Origin: Candidatus Hydrogenedentota bacterium | GTDB lineage: Bacteria; Hydrogenedentota; Hydrogenedentia; Hydrogenedentales; SLHB01 | NCBI GenBank assembly: GCA_016215105.1 | Contig: JACRLJ010000141.1 | Coordinates: 1-36,845 of the forward strand | Direction: 5' to 3' | Length of the DNA stretch: 36,845 bases | Shown: positions 17,751 to 24,317 of the stretch, one piece after another | How the letters are laid out: each line of letters starts with the position of its first letter | Position numbering within the stretch: the stretch's first letter is position 1 | The notes under the pieces: generated by a model | The model's database searches: none | The model's input: the letters and a program-made list of their open reading frames with translations, nothing else | Told to the model about the DNA's origin: nothing | Made by a program: the position numbers and the translations under genes

Positions 17751-17834
17751 TTGTTGTACCGGCTTTAGCCGGAGCGTTCGTTTTGCGTTGTACGGATTTC
17801 TACCCGGCCTCTCCGCCCACAGGGGGTACAACAA
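17751..17834. repeat. 84-base MITE-like element with perfect 10-base terminal inverted repeats
   Basis: TTGTTGTACC (17751-17760) is the exact reverse complement of GGTACAACAA (17825-17834). Inside the left end is a second palindrome, CCGGCT-TT-AGCCGG (17759-17772), and a further GTTGTAC lies in the interior. No coding frame and no clear target-site duplication are visible. The structure suggests a small non-autonomous mobile element or REP pair, and could also end transcription of the acetyltransferase gene. Confidence 0.7.
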
Positions 17835-17952
17835 ATTGTAACGTTGTGTGGTTCTGGGCGCTTGTCGTGACCGATTCCTGTTTGTTGTCTGAAACGGACC
17901 TCTCAAGGTAGGCTGTCAATGCTGACGCACTATACAAGGAGGGAGAACACCA

Positions 17953-19005
17953 ATGACATATACACCTCGGGCGCATTTCATCCATGCGCTCACGGCAATT
18001 CTTTTCGCTGCCGTTTCTATCCCGGCGCGGGCGGGGCTGGATTGGCAAGTGACAGCCTATGCGGATGGGAAACACAACGCCTTTACAGATCTCGCTTTCT
18101 GGAAAGGCGCGTACTACTTGTGTTTTCGGCATGCGACTGCGCACATGTCCATGGACGGTGAGATTCGAGTGATGAAGAGCGCCGATCTGAAGACGTGGAC
18201 ACTGTGCGGGACGCTCGACACGTTCGGCGACGATCGTGATCCACACTTTGCAACTACGGACGACTCGCTGTTTGTGTATTTCGGCGTGTGGGACCTCGCC
18301 CACGATTCCGGGACCGGTTTACCCGACCGCGGGCGGGTCCGGTCGTACGTGGCGTCGAGTACGGACGGCGAGCGTTGGTCGAAGATACAGGGTGTGTACG
18401 AACCGGGATTCTGGCTGTGGCGGGTGCGCCGTCATGACGGCGTATTCTATAGCGCGGCATACACCGCCGTCCGTCCCAAGCCGGAGGTACGCGAAACGCG
18501 CCTGCTGCGTTCGGAGGATGGGCTGAATTGGACTCAGATGGCGTTGGTGACGAACGAGCGCATGACGGGCGAGGCGGATTTTTGCTGGCGCCCTGACGGG
18601 CAAGTTTGGCTCATTTCGCGCGCCAACGACAGGAACGGTAAAGCGGAGTGGTTTCGAAGCGACGCGACAATGCGGACTTGGTCCGGAACCACCACGACCG
18701 CCTTAGTGCATTCCCCGGCGATTGAATCGTGGAAGGATCGCGTGTTTATGGCCGGACGCGGCAGTGGCGAAGGCTTCGAGACTATGCTATGGGAAATCAC
18801 CGACGGAAAGCTGACAGAATTAATGGTACTCCCCAGCGGCGGTGACAACGCCTACCCTGGCCTCGTGGCGGACCCGGCCTCGCTCGAGGCCGGTCCGCCG
18901 GCGTTCTTCATCAGTTGGTATTCTCAACACGAGACCGATCGAAATAACCCGGAGCAAAAGGACACCGCAAATATCTACGTTGGACGTGTCGTCCTTTCGA
19001 AGTAG
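17953..19005 (+). CDS. Exported beta-propeller-like protein (sialidase/glycosidase fold), function unknown
   Basis: A 350-residue exported protein. The ATG at 17953 follows AAGGAGGGAGAACACC and gives a signal peptide (ALTAILFAAVS, then IPARA cleavage). The mature part alternates short strands in blade-like units with BNR/Asp-box-like pieces: MKSADLKTWTLCGTL, SSTDGERWSKIQGVY, RSEDGLNWTQMALV, RSDATMRTWSG. These S-x-D-G-x-x-W motifs are typical of sialidase-type and five/six-bladed glycosidase propellers. I cannot assign catalytic residues, so it could be a glycoside hydrolase or only a binding protein. It is likely periplasmic or extracellular and fits the glycan theme of the neighbourhood. It converges with the small lipoprotein gene, 37 bases away. 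Confidence 0.85.
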   Translation: MTYTPRAHFIHALTAILFAAVSIPARAGLDWQVTAYADGKHNAFTDLAFWKGAYYLCFRHATAHMSMDGEIRVMKSADLKTWTLCGTLDTFGDDRDPHFATTDDSLFVYFGVWDLAHDSGTGLPDRGRVRSYVASSTDGERWSKIQGVYEPGFWLWRVRRHDGVFYSAAYTAVRPKPEVRETRLLRSEDGLNWTQMALVTNERMTGEADFCWRPDGQVWLISRANDRNGKAEWFRSDATMRTWSGTTTTALVHSPAIESWKDRVFMAGRGSGEGFETMLWEITDGKLTELMVLPSGGDNAYPGLVADPASLEAGPPAFFISWYSQHETDRNNPEQKDTANIYVGRVVLSK

Positions 19006-19042
19006 AGCAAAGTGTCCGACCTCGCGTCGTGCGGAGGAACGT

Positions 19043-19243
19043 TTACTTTGTGGTCTCGTCGGTCTTCTTGGCGCCCGCGTCCGCGGGTTTCTGTAGACCG
19101 GGGTCCGATCGGTGCTTCGTCTTGAGGGTCCCCTGACCGGTATCGGCGCTCGGCTTTGTGTTGTCGGCGCTCTCCTTGGCGCCGCATCCCGCGCTTACCA
19201 GCACAAACACCAGAGCGACGACGGTGACAAGTAACTTCTTCAT
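19043..19243 (-). CDS. Small lipoprotein, unknown function
   Basis: A 66-residue peptide beginning MKKLLVTVVALVFVLVSAGC, a lipoprotein signal with Cys20 as the probable lipidation site (the -3 residue is Ser, not the usual Leu). The remainder is Lys/Asp/Thr/Ala-rich, hydrophilic and low in complexity (TDETTK at the end). Start chosen at 19243 because AAGGAG precedes it; an upstream in-frame ATG adds an unsuited basic leader. It strongly recalls the lipoprotein at 24014-24232: both run on from the lipid Cys as CG(A/S)KE and then become charged tails. It follows the DUF4838 gene on the same strand after 155 bases. Function unknown. Confidence 0.8.
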   Translation of the reverse strand: MKKLLVTVVALVFVLVSAGCGAKESADNTKPSADTGQGTLKTKHRSDPGLQKPADAGAKKTDETTK

Positions 19244-19398
19244 TGCATAATTCTCCTTTATCGGGGTCGTGATCCGCATGCGCAATCCCCTACTCCGGGG
19301 ACTAGGCATGTCACCACTGCGTCGTTATCGGATTCACCATCGTTACACAGCGAGCGGAGCGCGTTCCTGAAAAACTGCCCCGCGAATTGCCACTAACT

Positions 19399-21423
19399 CT
19401 ACTCCTTTTTCTTCTCAACAAATAGGCCTTGCATGGTGTCCACAAACGAGGACACATCGAATACTATCTGTAAGTCCGACTCATGGTCCCAGGCGAATGT
19501 TTCGGCGTCCTTCCATGCCGCGGCGGCGGCGTCCTTCTTACCATCCTCTCGCGCCAACACCGCATTGACATAGCGCCGGCTCAATTCCGTGTGGCTCCGA
19601 AGAATCTGCCAGGAGCGCGCCTGGCACGGGTTTGATAGGCTCGAGTTGCGCGTGATTGTGGGCTCGAATTTGCCGAGGTGTTCGAGAACACCTTTCATAT
19701 CCGCGGCCAGTTTGACGGGCTCCGCGTCCCTGTCGTGCACAACGGGGGCGTGGTACAGCGACGTGAGCTGATCTACGTACTGGCGGCACGCCGAACCGTC
19801 GGCCCCGAAGGCGCTCTTGAAGTAGTCGTCCACGATCTCGTCAAAGTTCGCCTCGCGGTTCCACAAGGTCCGGCCCATGATCGTCATAAGGACGCCGGTC
19901 GGAAAGAACACGCGCTGCGGCTGGCAGCTCACATTCCCGTTTAGCCCGAGGTCCTTGAGATTCTTCATGTCGTCGTACAGCACTCGGGCGAGTTGCATCT
20001 GCCCGAGGTTCTCGTGCTGCGCGAAAATGTGATAGTCGTAATCGAAACTATCGCCCTTGAACATCTTTTTCCATGCTTGCAGAAACGCGACATTGCCATC
20101 AGCGGTTTCCGGCATCTTCAGCTTGTTCAGCGTAAACGGCGGCAAGTCCGACGACACCTTCTCCGCCCTATAGGCTTGGTCGTACGTGCGGGTATACGGC
20201 GCGAACATGAGCACAAAACGGTCGGGATGGGTGATTCGCCCGTGTTCCGGCGGCCACAGCAGGTCCACGTAGATCAGGAACACGATGCGCGTCTTCAATC
20301 CACGTTCGGACAGCGCCGCGTCCAGTTCATTCAGAAGGGTTACGTACCAATCCGACGGGCGCATCTTCCGGCACGCGTCGCACTCGCAGTGATTATCCCA
20401 TCCGTCCGCCAGCCACACGTGCAGGTAGTCCACGGCAGAGTGTTTCTGGGCGTAATCTACGATATAGTCGCGCATTCGGCGGCGCGCTTCGGGATTCGAG
20501 TAGCACAAATTCGTGCAGAGGGGCTCGCCACCGTCGTACCCCCGAACGCCGCCCATCTGTCTCAATAGGGGGACAATCTCGGGCGCGGGCGGCTCCTTGG
20601 CCTTTTGCCACCCCAGCGCCTGAACGCCAAATGGCATGCACGTCCATCCGTGACCGACTTTGTGGTAGAGCATGCCCCGCTTCTTAATCTCGGGTTCAAT
20701 CTTCGCCACGTATCCGTTGGCTTGTTCTACGGTAGGGTGGAAACCTTTCTGATTCGGACGATCACGCGAATACCATTGGTCAAAGAAGAAGTAGCCTTGG
20801 TCGAACTGGATGAAATAGCTGTTGAATCCGAGCTTCGGCATCCAGTCAATCAGCGTTTGGATGTGTTCGGCGCTGTTGGCCCCCTCGATGCAAATGCCAC
20901 GGTGGCGGTAGGACGCCGCTTCGTGAATCGAAACCGGTCGAAGGGTGGGTGACGATGGAATGAACTCGCCATCCGGACCGGGCCGGACCCAACGGCATCC
21001 TAGCGCGGTCAAGTACCGGTACACGCCCAGAAGCGCCGCGCGCGGATTTGTCCCGGCGATTACGCCCGAACCGTCTTGCACATCAACGTGAATAGCATCG
21101 TCAAGTTCCGGATCGGCCACTTTCGGGAGAGTGATGGTGGGGAAGTCGGCGGCCACTCCAATGCGGATGCCTTGCGCGCGCGGAGCGTCCGAGTCCAGCT
21201 TCGCGGAAGAAGCCAAGGCCGGTAACACCTGGACCGCCTTGCCGGTCATCACCCGAAGGTATTTCGCCAATTCCTCCGCGGCAAGAGAGATTGGCGCCGC
21301 CGGCGACGCCGGTATAATTGTGATTGTAGCCGCGGCGGAGGCGGCATTGCGCCCATCCTCCGCATGCGCGCAATGCGCGCAAATCAATGCCGCGCTGAAT
21401 GCGGCAATAGTCCGTTTAGTCAT
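19399..21423 (-). CDS. Exported DUF4838 protein with glycoside hydrolase-like N-terminal domain
   Basis: A 674-residue exported protein. A signal peptide (IAAFSAALICAHCAHA) is followed by a domain at about 30-150 like the accessory N-domains of GH67/GH20 enzymes (SLAAEELAKYLRVMTG, AALLGVYRYLTALGCRWVRPGPDGE). The large central part matches the DUF4838 pattern: RHRGICIEGANS, LGFNSYFIQF, then the characteristic cysteine cluster DNHCECDACRKM followed by a D-W-Y-V-x-L-L-N segment, and a barrel-like continuation. The C-terminal helices (about 560-674) resemble those of family members. Members are thought to act on uronic acid or amino sugar glycans, but activity is not established. ATG at 21423 follows AAAGGG. 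It lies 127 bases behind the AraC gene, so control by that regulator is likely. Confidence 0.87.
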   Translation of the reverse strand: MTKRTIAAFSAALICAHCAHAEDGRNAASAAATITIIPASPAAPISLAAEELAKYLRVMTGKAVQVLPALASSAKLDSDAPRAQGIRIGVAADFPTITLPKVADPELDDAIHVDVQDGSGVIAGTNPRAALLGVYRYLTALGCRWVRPGPDGEFIPSSPTLRPVSIHEAASYRHRGICIEGANSAEHIQTLIDWMPKLGFNSYFIQFDQGYFFFDQWYSRDRPNQKGFHPTVEQANGYVAKIEPEIKKRGMLYHKVGHGWTCMPFGVQALGWQKAKEPPAPEIVPLLRQMGGVRGYDGGEPLCTNLCYSNPEARRRMRDYIVDYAQKHSAVDYLHVWLADGWDNHCECDACRKMRPSDWYVTLLNELDAALSERGLKTRIVFLIYVDLLWPPEHGRITHPDRFVLMFAPYTRTYDQAYRAEKVSSDLPPFTLNKLKMPETADGNVAFLQAWKKMFKGDSFDYDYHIFAQHENLGQMQLARVLYDDMKNLKDLGLNGNVSCQPQRVFFPTGVLMTIMGRTLWNREANFDEIVDDYFKSAFGADGSACRQYVDQLTSLYHAPVVHDRDAEPVKLAADMKGVLEHLGKFEPTITRNSSLSNPCQARSWQILRSHTELSRRYVNAVLAREDGKKDAAAAAWKDAETFAWDHESDLQIVFDVSSFVDTMQGLFVEKKKE

Positions 21424-21550
21424 CGTAAGCCCTTTCTCCGTGTTTGAGATGCGGGCGGAGCGGGGCGGGATGACGAGGGATCATAGACGAAGCGGCGGCG
21501 CTAGAACAAGTTCTCTCGGAACCCGCTCGCGACGTGCGTCCGAAAGGCCG

Positions 21551-22420
21551 CTATAGGAAATCTCGAAACTTGCTCGGCGTGACGCCCGCAAAGCGCTTGA
21601 AGGCGACGGTGAATGCGAACTCGTTGTGATACCCCACCTTCGAGGCAATGTCGGCAATCTTTGCGCTGCGCATGACCAGCATCTCTTGTGCGCGTTCCAT
21701 GCGCAGACGAGTCACCAAACCCATGGGGGAGCCGCCGAGATGACGTTTCGTCAGCCGATACAGATACGGCGCCGAAACCCTGACCTCGCGCGCGAGCGCT
21801 TCCACCGTCCACGGCCGCTTCAGATCGGCGGTGACAATGGCGCAAAGCTGGTCAAGCCGGTTGGCCATACCCGGCTGCACGGAACTCGGATGCGCCAAGA
21901 GTTCCCGCTCGACGTACGCCACGAATAGCTGCGCATACAGGCGCACCACGCCGCGGTGCGATTCGGACTGTCCCCTGGACTCGACGATAAGTGCGTCGGC
22001 GATCGCCTCGATTCTCTCAGTCAACAGCGTTTTTCGAAGCAGTACGCCGCCACTTTTTAGCGTGTTCCATAGCTCGGACTCGGGTAGATGAAACCATACG
22101 AAACGCCAAAACTTTTCCGCCGGGACGTAGCCAAAATTCAAGCGGGCCGGCAAGAGCAGCACTTGGCCGCGGCGCACGGCGAAGGTGTCGCGTTCGGTGT
22201 ACACCTCGCCGGAACCGTGAGTGGTGTACAGCAGCAGGTGCGATCGAGGATAGATTCGTCCTAGTTCATAGCCGCGGCAGGCCTCGGTTACGCCGCCTTC
22301 CGATATGCAATCGGTCGCGTTCGTGCCCGCCGTCACCGAACGCCACGGAAAATAGTGTTCGCGGCAGTGGGGCGACCATTTCAGAACTTCGTGGATTGTG
22401 CGCTTTGCTTTGGCGCGCAT
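21551..22420 (-). CDS. AraC/XylS family transcriptional regulator with cupin-like sensor domain
   Basis: A 289-residue regulator of typical AraC length. Residues about 40-110 form a cupin-like ligand domain (SHLLLYTTHGSGEVYTERDTF, VRRGQVLLLPARLNFGY), and about 185-289 hold two helix-turn-helix motifs: LAREVRVSAPYLYRLTKRHLG and IADIASKVGYHNEFAFTVAFKR followed by GVTPSKFRDFL, the classical terminal signature. It probably senses a sugar or oligosaccharide. Start ATG follows GAAGGAG. A good promoter lies about 40 bases upstream. It precedes the DUF4838 gene on the same strand and diverges from the prepilin-like gene, so either or both could be its targets. Confidence 0.95.
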   Translation of the reverse strand: MRAKAKRTIHEVLKWSPHCREHYFPWRSVTAGTNATDCISEGGVTEACRGYELGRIYPRSHLLLYTTHGSGEVYTERDTFAVRRGQVLLLPARLNFGYVPAEKFWRFVWFHLPESELWNTLKSGGVLLRKTLLTERIEAIADALIVESRGQSESHRGVVRLYAQLFVAYVERELLAHPSSVQPGMANRLDQLCAIVTADLKRPWTVEALAREVRVSAPYLYRLTKRHLGGSPMGLVTRLRMERAQEMLVMRSAKIADIASKVGYHNEFAFTVAFKRFAGVTPSKFRDFL

Positions 22421-22460
22421 ATCACGACTCCTTCAGTACGGCGCTTCCTTAGCGTCATTG

Positions 22461-22489
22461 ATTCTATCCGGCACGGCCAAAAAGTTCAA
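22461..22489 (-). promoter_or_regulatory. Sigma-70-type promoter of the AraC regulator gene
   Basis: On the minus strand TTGAAC (22484-22489) is followed after exactly 17 bases by TAGAAT (22461-22466). Both are near consensus, four and five of six bases. The start codon is about 40 bases downstream with its ribosome site between. Confidence 0.6.
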
Positions 22490-22773
22490 GAAAGTATAGT
22501 CTCACAAATGCTTTTGTCACCTCCGCATATTGCGTAATTCCAGTTTTCATTGTTAAATACCAGTGTAGATGCGGTCGGAGATACGGGAGGATCGGGCTCG
22601 TGGCAGAATCGAGCCGGCTCGAACCGTAACGGTATTCAGAGAGTTTCTGTGGCAATGGGTGTCGATGGGAATCCGGAGGGTCAGCCGCCTGTGAGCTTGG
22701 GTAGGCGCCAAGGCGTGTTCGGGTGTGTTGCGCGCATTTATCTAGAGGTATATCAACAAAGGAGTTATACAAG
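22490..22773. other. Gap between AraC promoter and prepilin-like gene; palindrome and leader
   Basis: The first 60 bases are AT-rich and probably hold promoters. Further on GGCTCG (22595-22600) can pair with CGAGCC (22610-22615), and CGAGCCGGCTCG at 22610-22621 is a perfect 12-base palindrome, so alternative hairpins are possible in the leader of the prepilin-like gene. No gene is seen. Confidence 0.4.
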
Positions 22774-23733
22774 ATGAAGAAGAGAGGTTTTACGTTAATT
22801 GAGTTGCTGGTCGTCATCGCTATCATCGGTATTCTGGCGGCGATCCTTCTTCCCGCGCTGGCGCGCGCTCGCGAAGCCGCACACCGCGCAAGCTGTCAGA
22901 ACAATCTCAAGCAATTGGGCTTGGCGCTAAAGATGTTTGCCAACGCGAGTAGAGGACAGAGGTTCCCGCACGGCTGGTTCGATATGGCCAGCGATTACGA
23001 CCCGACCCTTCCAGCGACGAACGGAATCGAACTGGACGAGATTGTTCCCGAATACATGGCTGATCTGAAGGTAATTCTGTGCCCGTCAGACGCGGAAAGC
23101 GAAAAGGAAACAATTGGAAGTGGTTGGAATCACTGGGGTTATGGAGCGGGATGGAACAAGCCCGTGTACGTAGATACACCAGGTGGATGGGGTCCCTGGT
23201 GGGCGGAAGGATGCAATGATCCCTACACACCCCAGGCGTCCTGCTGGAATATTCAGGGTTGGGCGGTGTCCTACTCCTATTGGGAAAACATGATTCCCAC
23301 GGCCAATATCAAGAATCAGGCGGACATGGATGCGGTCTCCCGCGCTTTCTTGGGCAGTCAGGCGGTTCCGGACGCCACTGCTCAGCAGAAGACTACCGCC
23401 GGCAACCGGGAAAAGGATTTCTCGGTAACGCTGTCTGGTGGCAGCGTCAGTTGTCCCGCCTTGAGGGAAGGCATCGAACGGTTTATGATCACCGACATCA
23501 ACAACCCGGCGGGATCGGCGAAAGCGCAATCTGATGTCCCGTTAATGTGGGACAACTGGATCACGGTACAGGGCGTCGTCGACGCCACGGCTGTCAGTCA
23601 CATCCCCGGCGGTTCCAACGTCTTGTTCTTGGATGGCCACGTCGAGTTCGGCAAGTACTCGCAGCCGCTCGGATCGAAGTTCGTCATGCTGACCAAAGAG
23701 TCGCAGATGGACAACGTGCGGTCGTTCCCGTAG
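22774..23733 (+). CDS. Prepilin-type N-terminal cleavage/methylation protein (DUF1559-like)
   Basis: A 319-residue exported pseudopilin-like protein. It begins [18 protein letters not shown]: prepilin peptidase would cut after Gly5 and methylate Phe6, with Glu10 being the conserved +5 residue. The hydrophobic helix continues to [27 protein letters not shown], the signature of the large family in Planctomycetes and relatives. The C-terminal region carries the H-x-DG motif, [17 protein letters not shown], with ten residues between His and DG rather than the usual nine. These proteins are thought to be surface or pseudopilus components; function unproven. The mature body is rich in Trp and Gly. 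The ATG at 22774 follows AAAGGAG. A strong hairpin follows the stop, so it is likely monocistronic. Its cognate peptidase is not in the window. Confidence 0.95.
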   Translation: MKKRGFTLIELLVVIAIIGILAAILLPALARAREAAHRASCQNNLKQLGLALKMFANASRGQRFPHGWFDMASDYDPTLPATNGIELDEIVPEYMADLKVILCPSDAESEKETIGSGWNHWGYGAGWNKPVYVDTPGGWGPWWAEGCNDPYTPQASCWNIQGWAVSYSYWENMIPTANIKNQADMDAVSRAFLGSQAVPDATAQQKTTAGNREKDFSVTLSGGSVSCPALREGIERFMITDINNPAGSAKAQSDVPLMWDNWITVQGVVDATAVSHIPGGSNVLFLDGHVEFGKYSQPLGSKFVMLTKESQMDNVRSFP

Positions 23734-23800
23734 GCCACTGAAGTACGTGGCCGTGATCGATGTTTCGCGCCACGTTGCAGCTGAGTAAATTGGAGACCCT

Positions 23801-23831
23801 GGGCGGCCCCGGCATGTTTTTGGGGCCGCCC
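23801..23831 (+). terminator. Strong hairpin downstream of prepilin-like gene
   Basis: GGGCGGCCCC (23801-23810) pairs perfectly over ten bases with GGGGCCGCCC (23822-23831), leaving an 11-base T-rich loop. The run after the stem (TCATTGTC) is only moderately T-rich, so it is a terminator-like structure 68 bases after the stop. Confidence 0.6.
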
Positions 23832-24013
23832 TCATTGTCAGCAGAAATTGGGGGCGACTGGCACGGCCGGCGCTCGAGGCGCAACGCCTCGGGGTTGATT
23901 CCGTTCTGAGTTTGGACTGGGCGGCGCCGGGATCAGACTAGTTTGTACTATAATGGGATCGGACCCACCGCATTTCTTGCGTGTGGGGGTCGACGGATCA
24001 GGAGGAGAACACC

Positions 24014-24232
24014 GTGAAAAGATCATTTGCTGTTGCCATCATCTGTGCGATCGGCTTCTTGGGCGGGGCTTGCGGTTCCAAAGAAGCTCCTGTGGATGCT
24101 CAGAAGAACGAGACGGTTGCCACGCCCAGGGAAAAGGCGATGGAAAAGCTCAAGGAGATTAAGCGTAACGCGAAAGACGCTCCGGCCAGTGCGGACAAGC
24201 AGGGAGCAGCCCAGACCGAGGACGCGAAATAG
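24014..24232 (+). CDS. Small lipoprotein, unknown function
   Basis: A 72-residue protein starting at GTG (24014) just behind a strong AGGAGGAGAACACC site. The first residues (KRSFAVAIICAIGFLGGAC) form a lipoprotein-type signal, with a somewhat unusual lipobox (Gly at -3). After the lipid Cys comes GSKEAP and a highly charged, probably helical tail (REKAMEKLKEIKRNAKDA). It resembles the 66-residue lipoprotein at 19043-19243 in size, in CG(A/S)KE and in its disordered Lys/Asp/Ala tail, so the two may be distant paralogues. It is convergent with the rhamnosidase gene. Function unknown; an envelope role is inferred. Confidence 0.78.
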   Translation: MKRSFAVAIICAIGFLGGACGSKEAPVDAQKNETVATPREKAMEKLKEIKRNAKDAPASADKQGAAQTEDAK

Positions 24233-24248
24233 CACGTCCATCCTCAAC

Positions 24249-24305
24249 CGGATTGTCCCCGATCTTGCTTCAGACGAAGGTGGGCTCTGCATGTGCGACA
24301 ATCCG
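24249..24305. terminator. 9-base inverted repeat between convergent genes
   Basis: CGGATTGTC (24249-24257) and GACAATCCG (24297-24305) are perfect reverse complements around a 39-base interior. They fill most of the 85-base gap between the small lipoprotein and rhamnosidase stops, where a bidirectional terminator would be expected. There is no T-run. Confidence 0.4.
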
Positions 24306-24317
24306 CGCGCGTCATCG

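Noticed and set aside
22595-22640. tRNA-like GGTTCGAGCC string on the minus strand.
   Set aside because: The flanking bases do not form a T-stem and no acceptor or anticodon arm could be folded.
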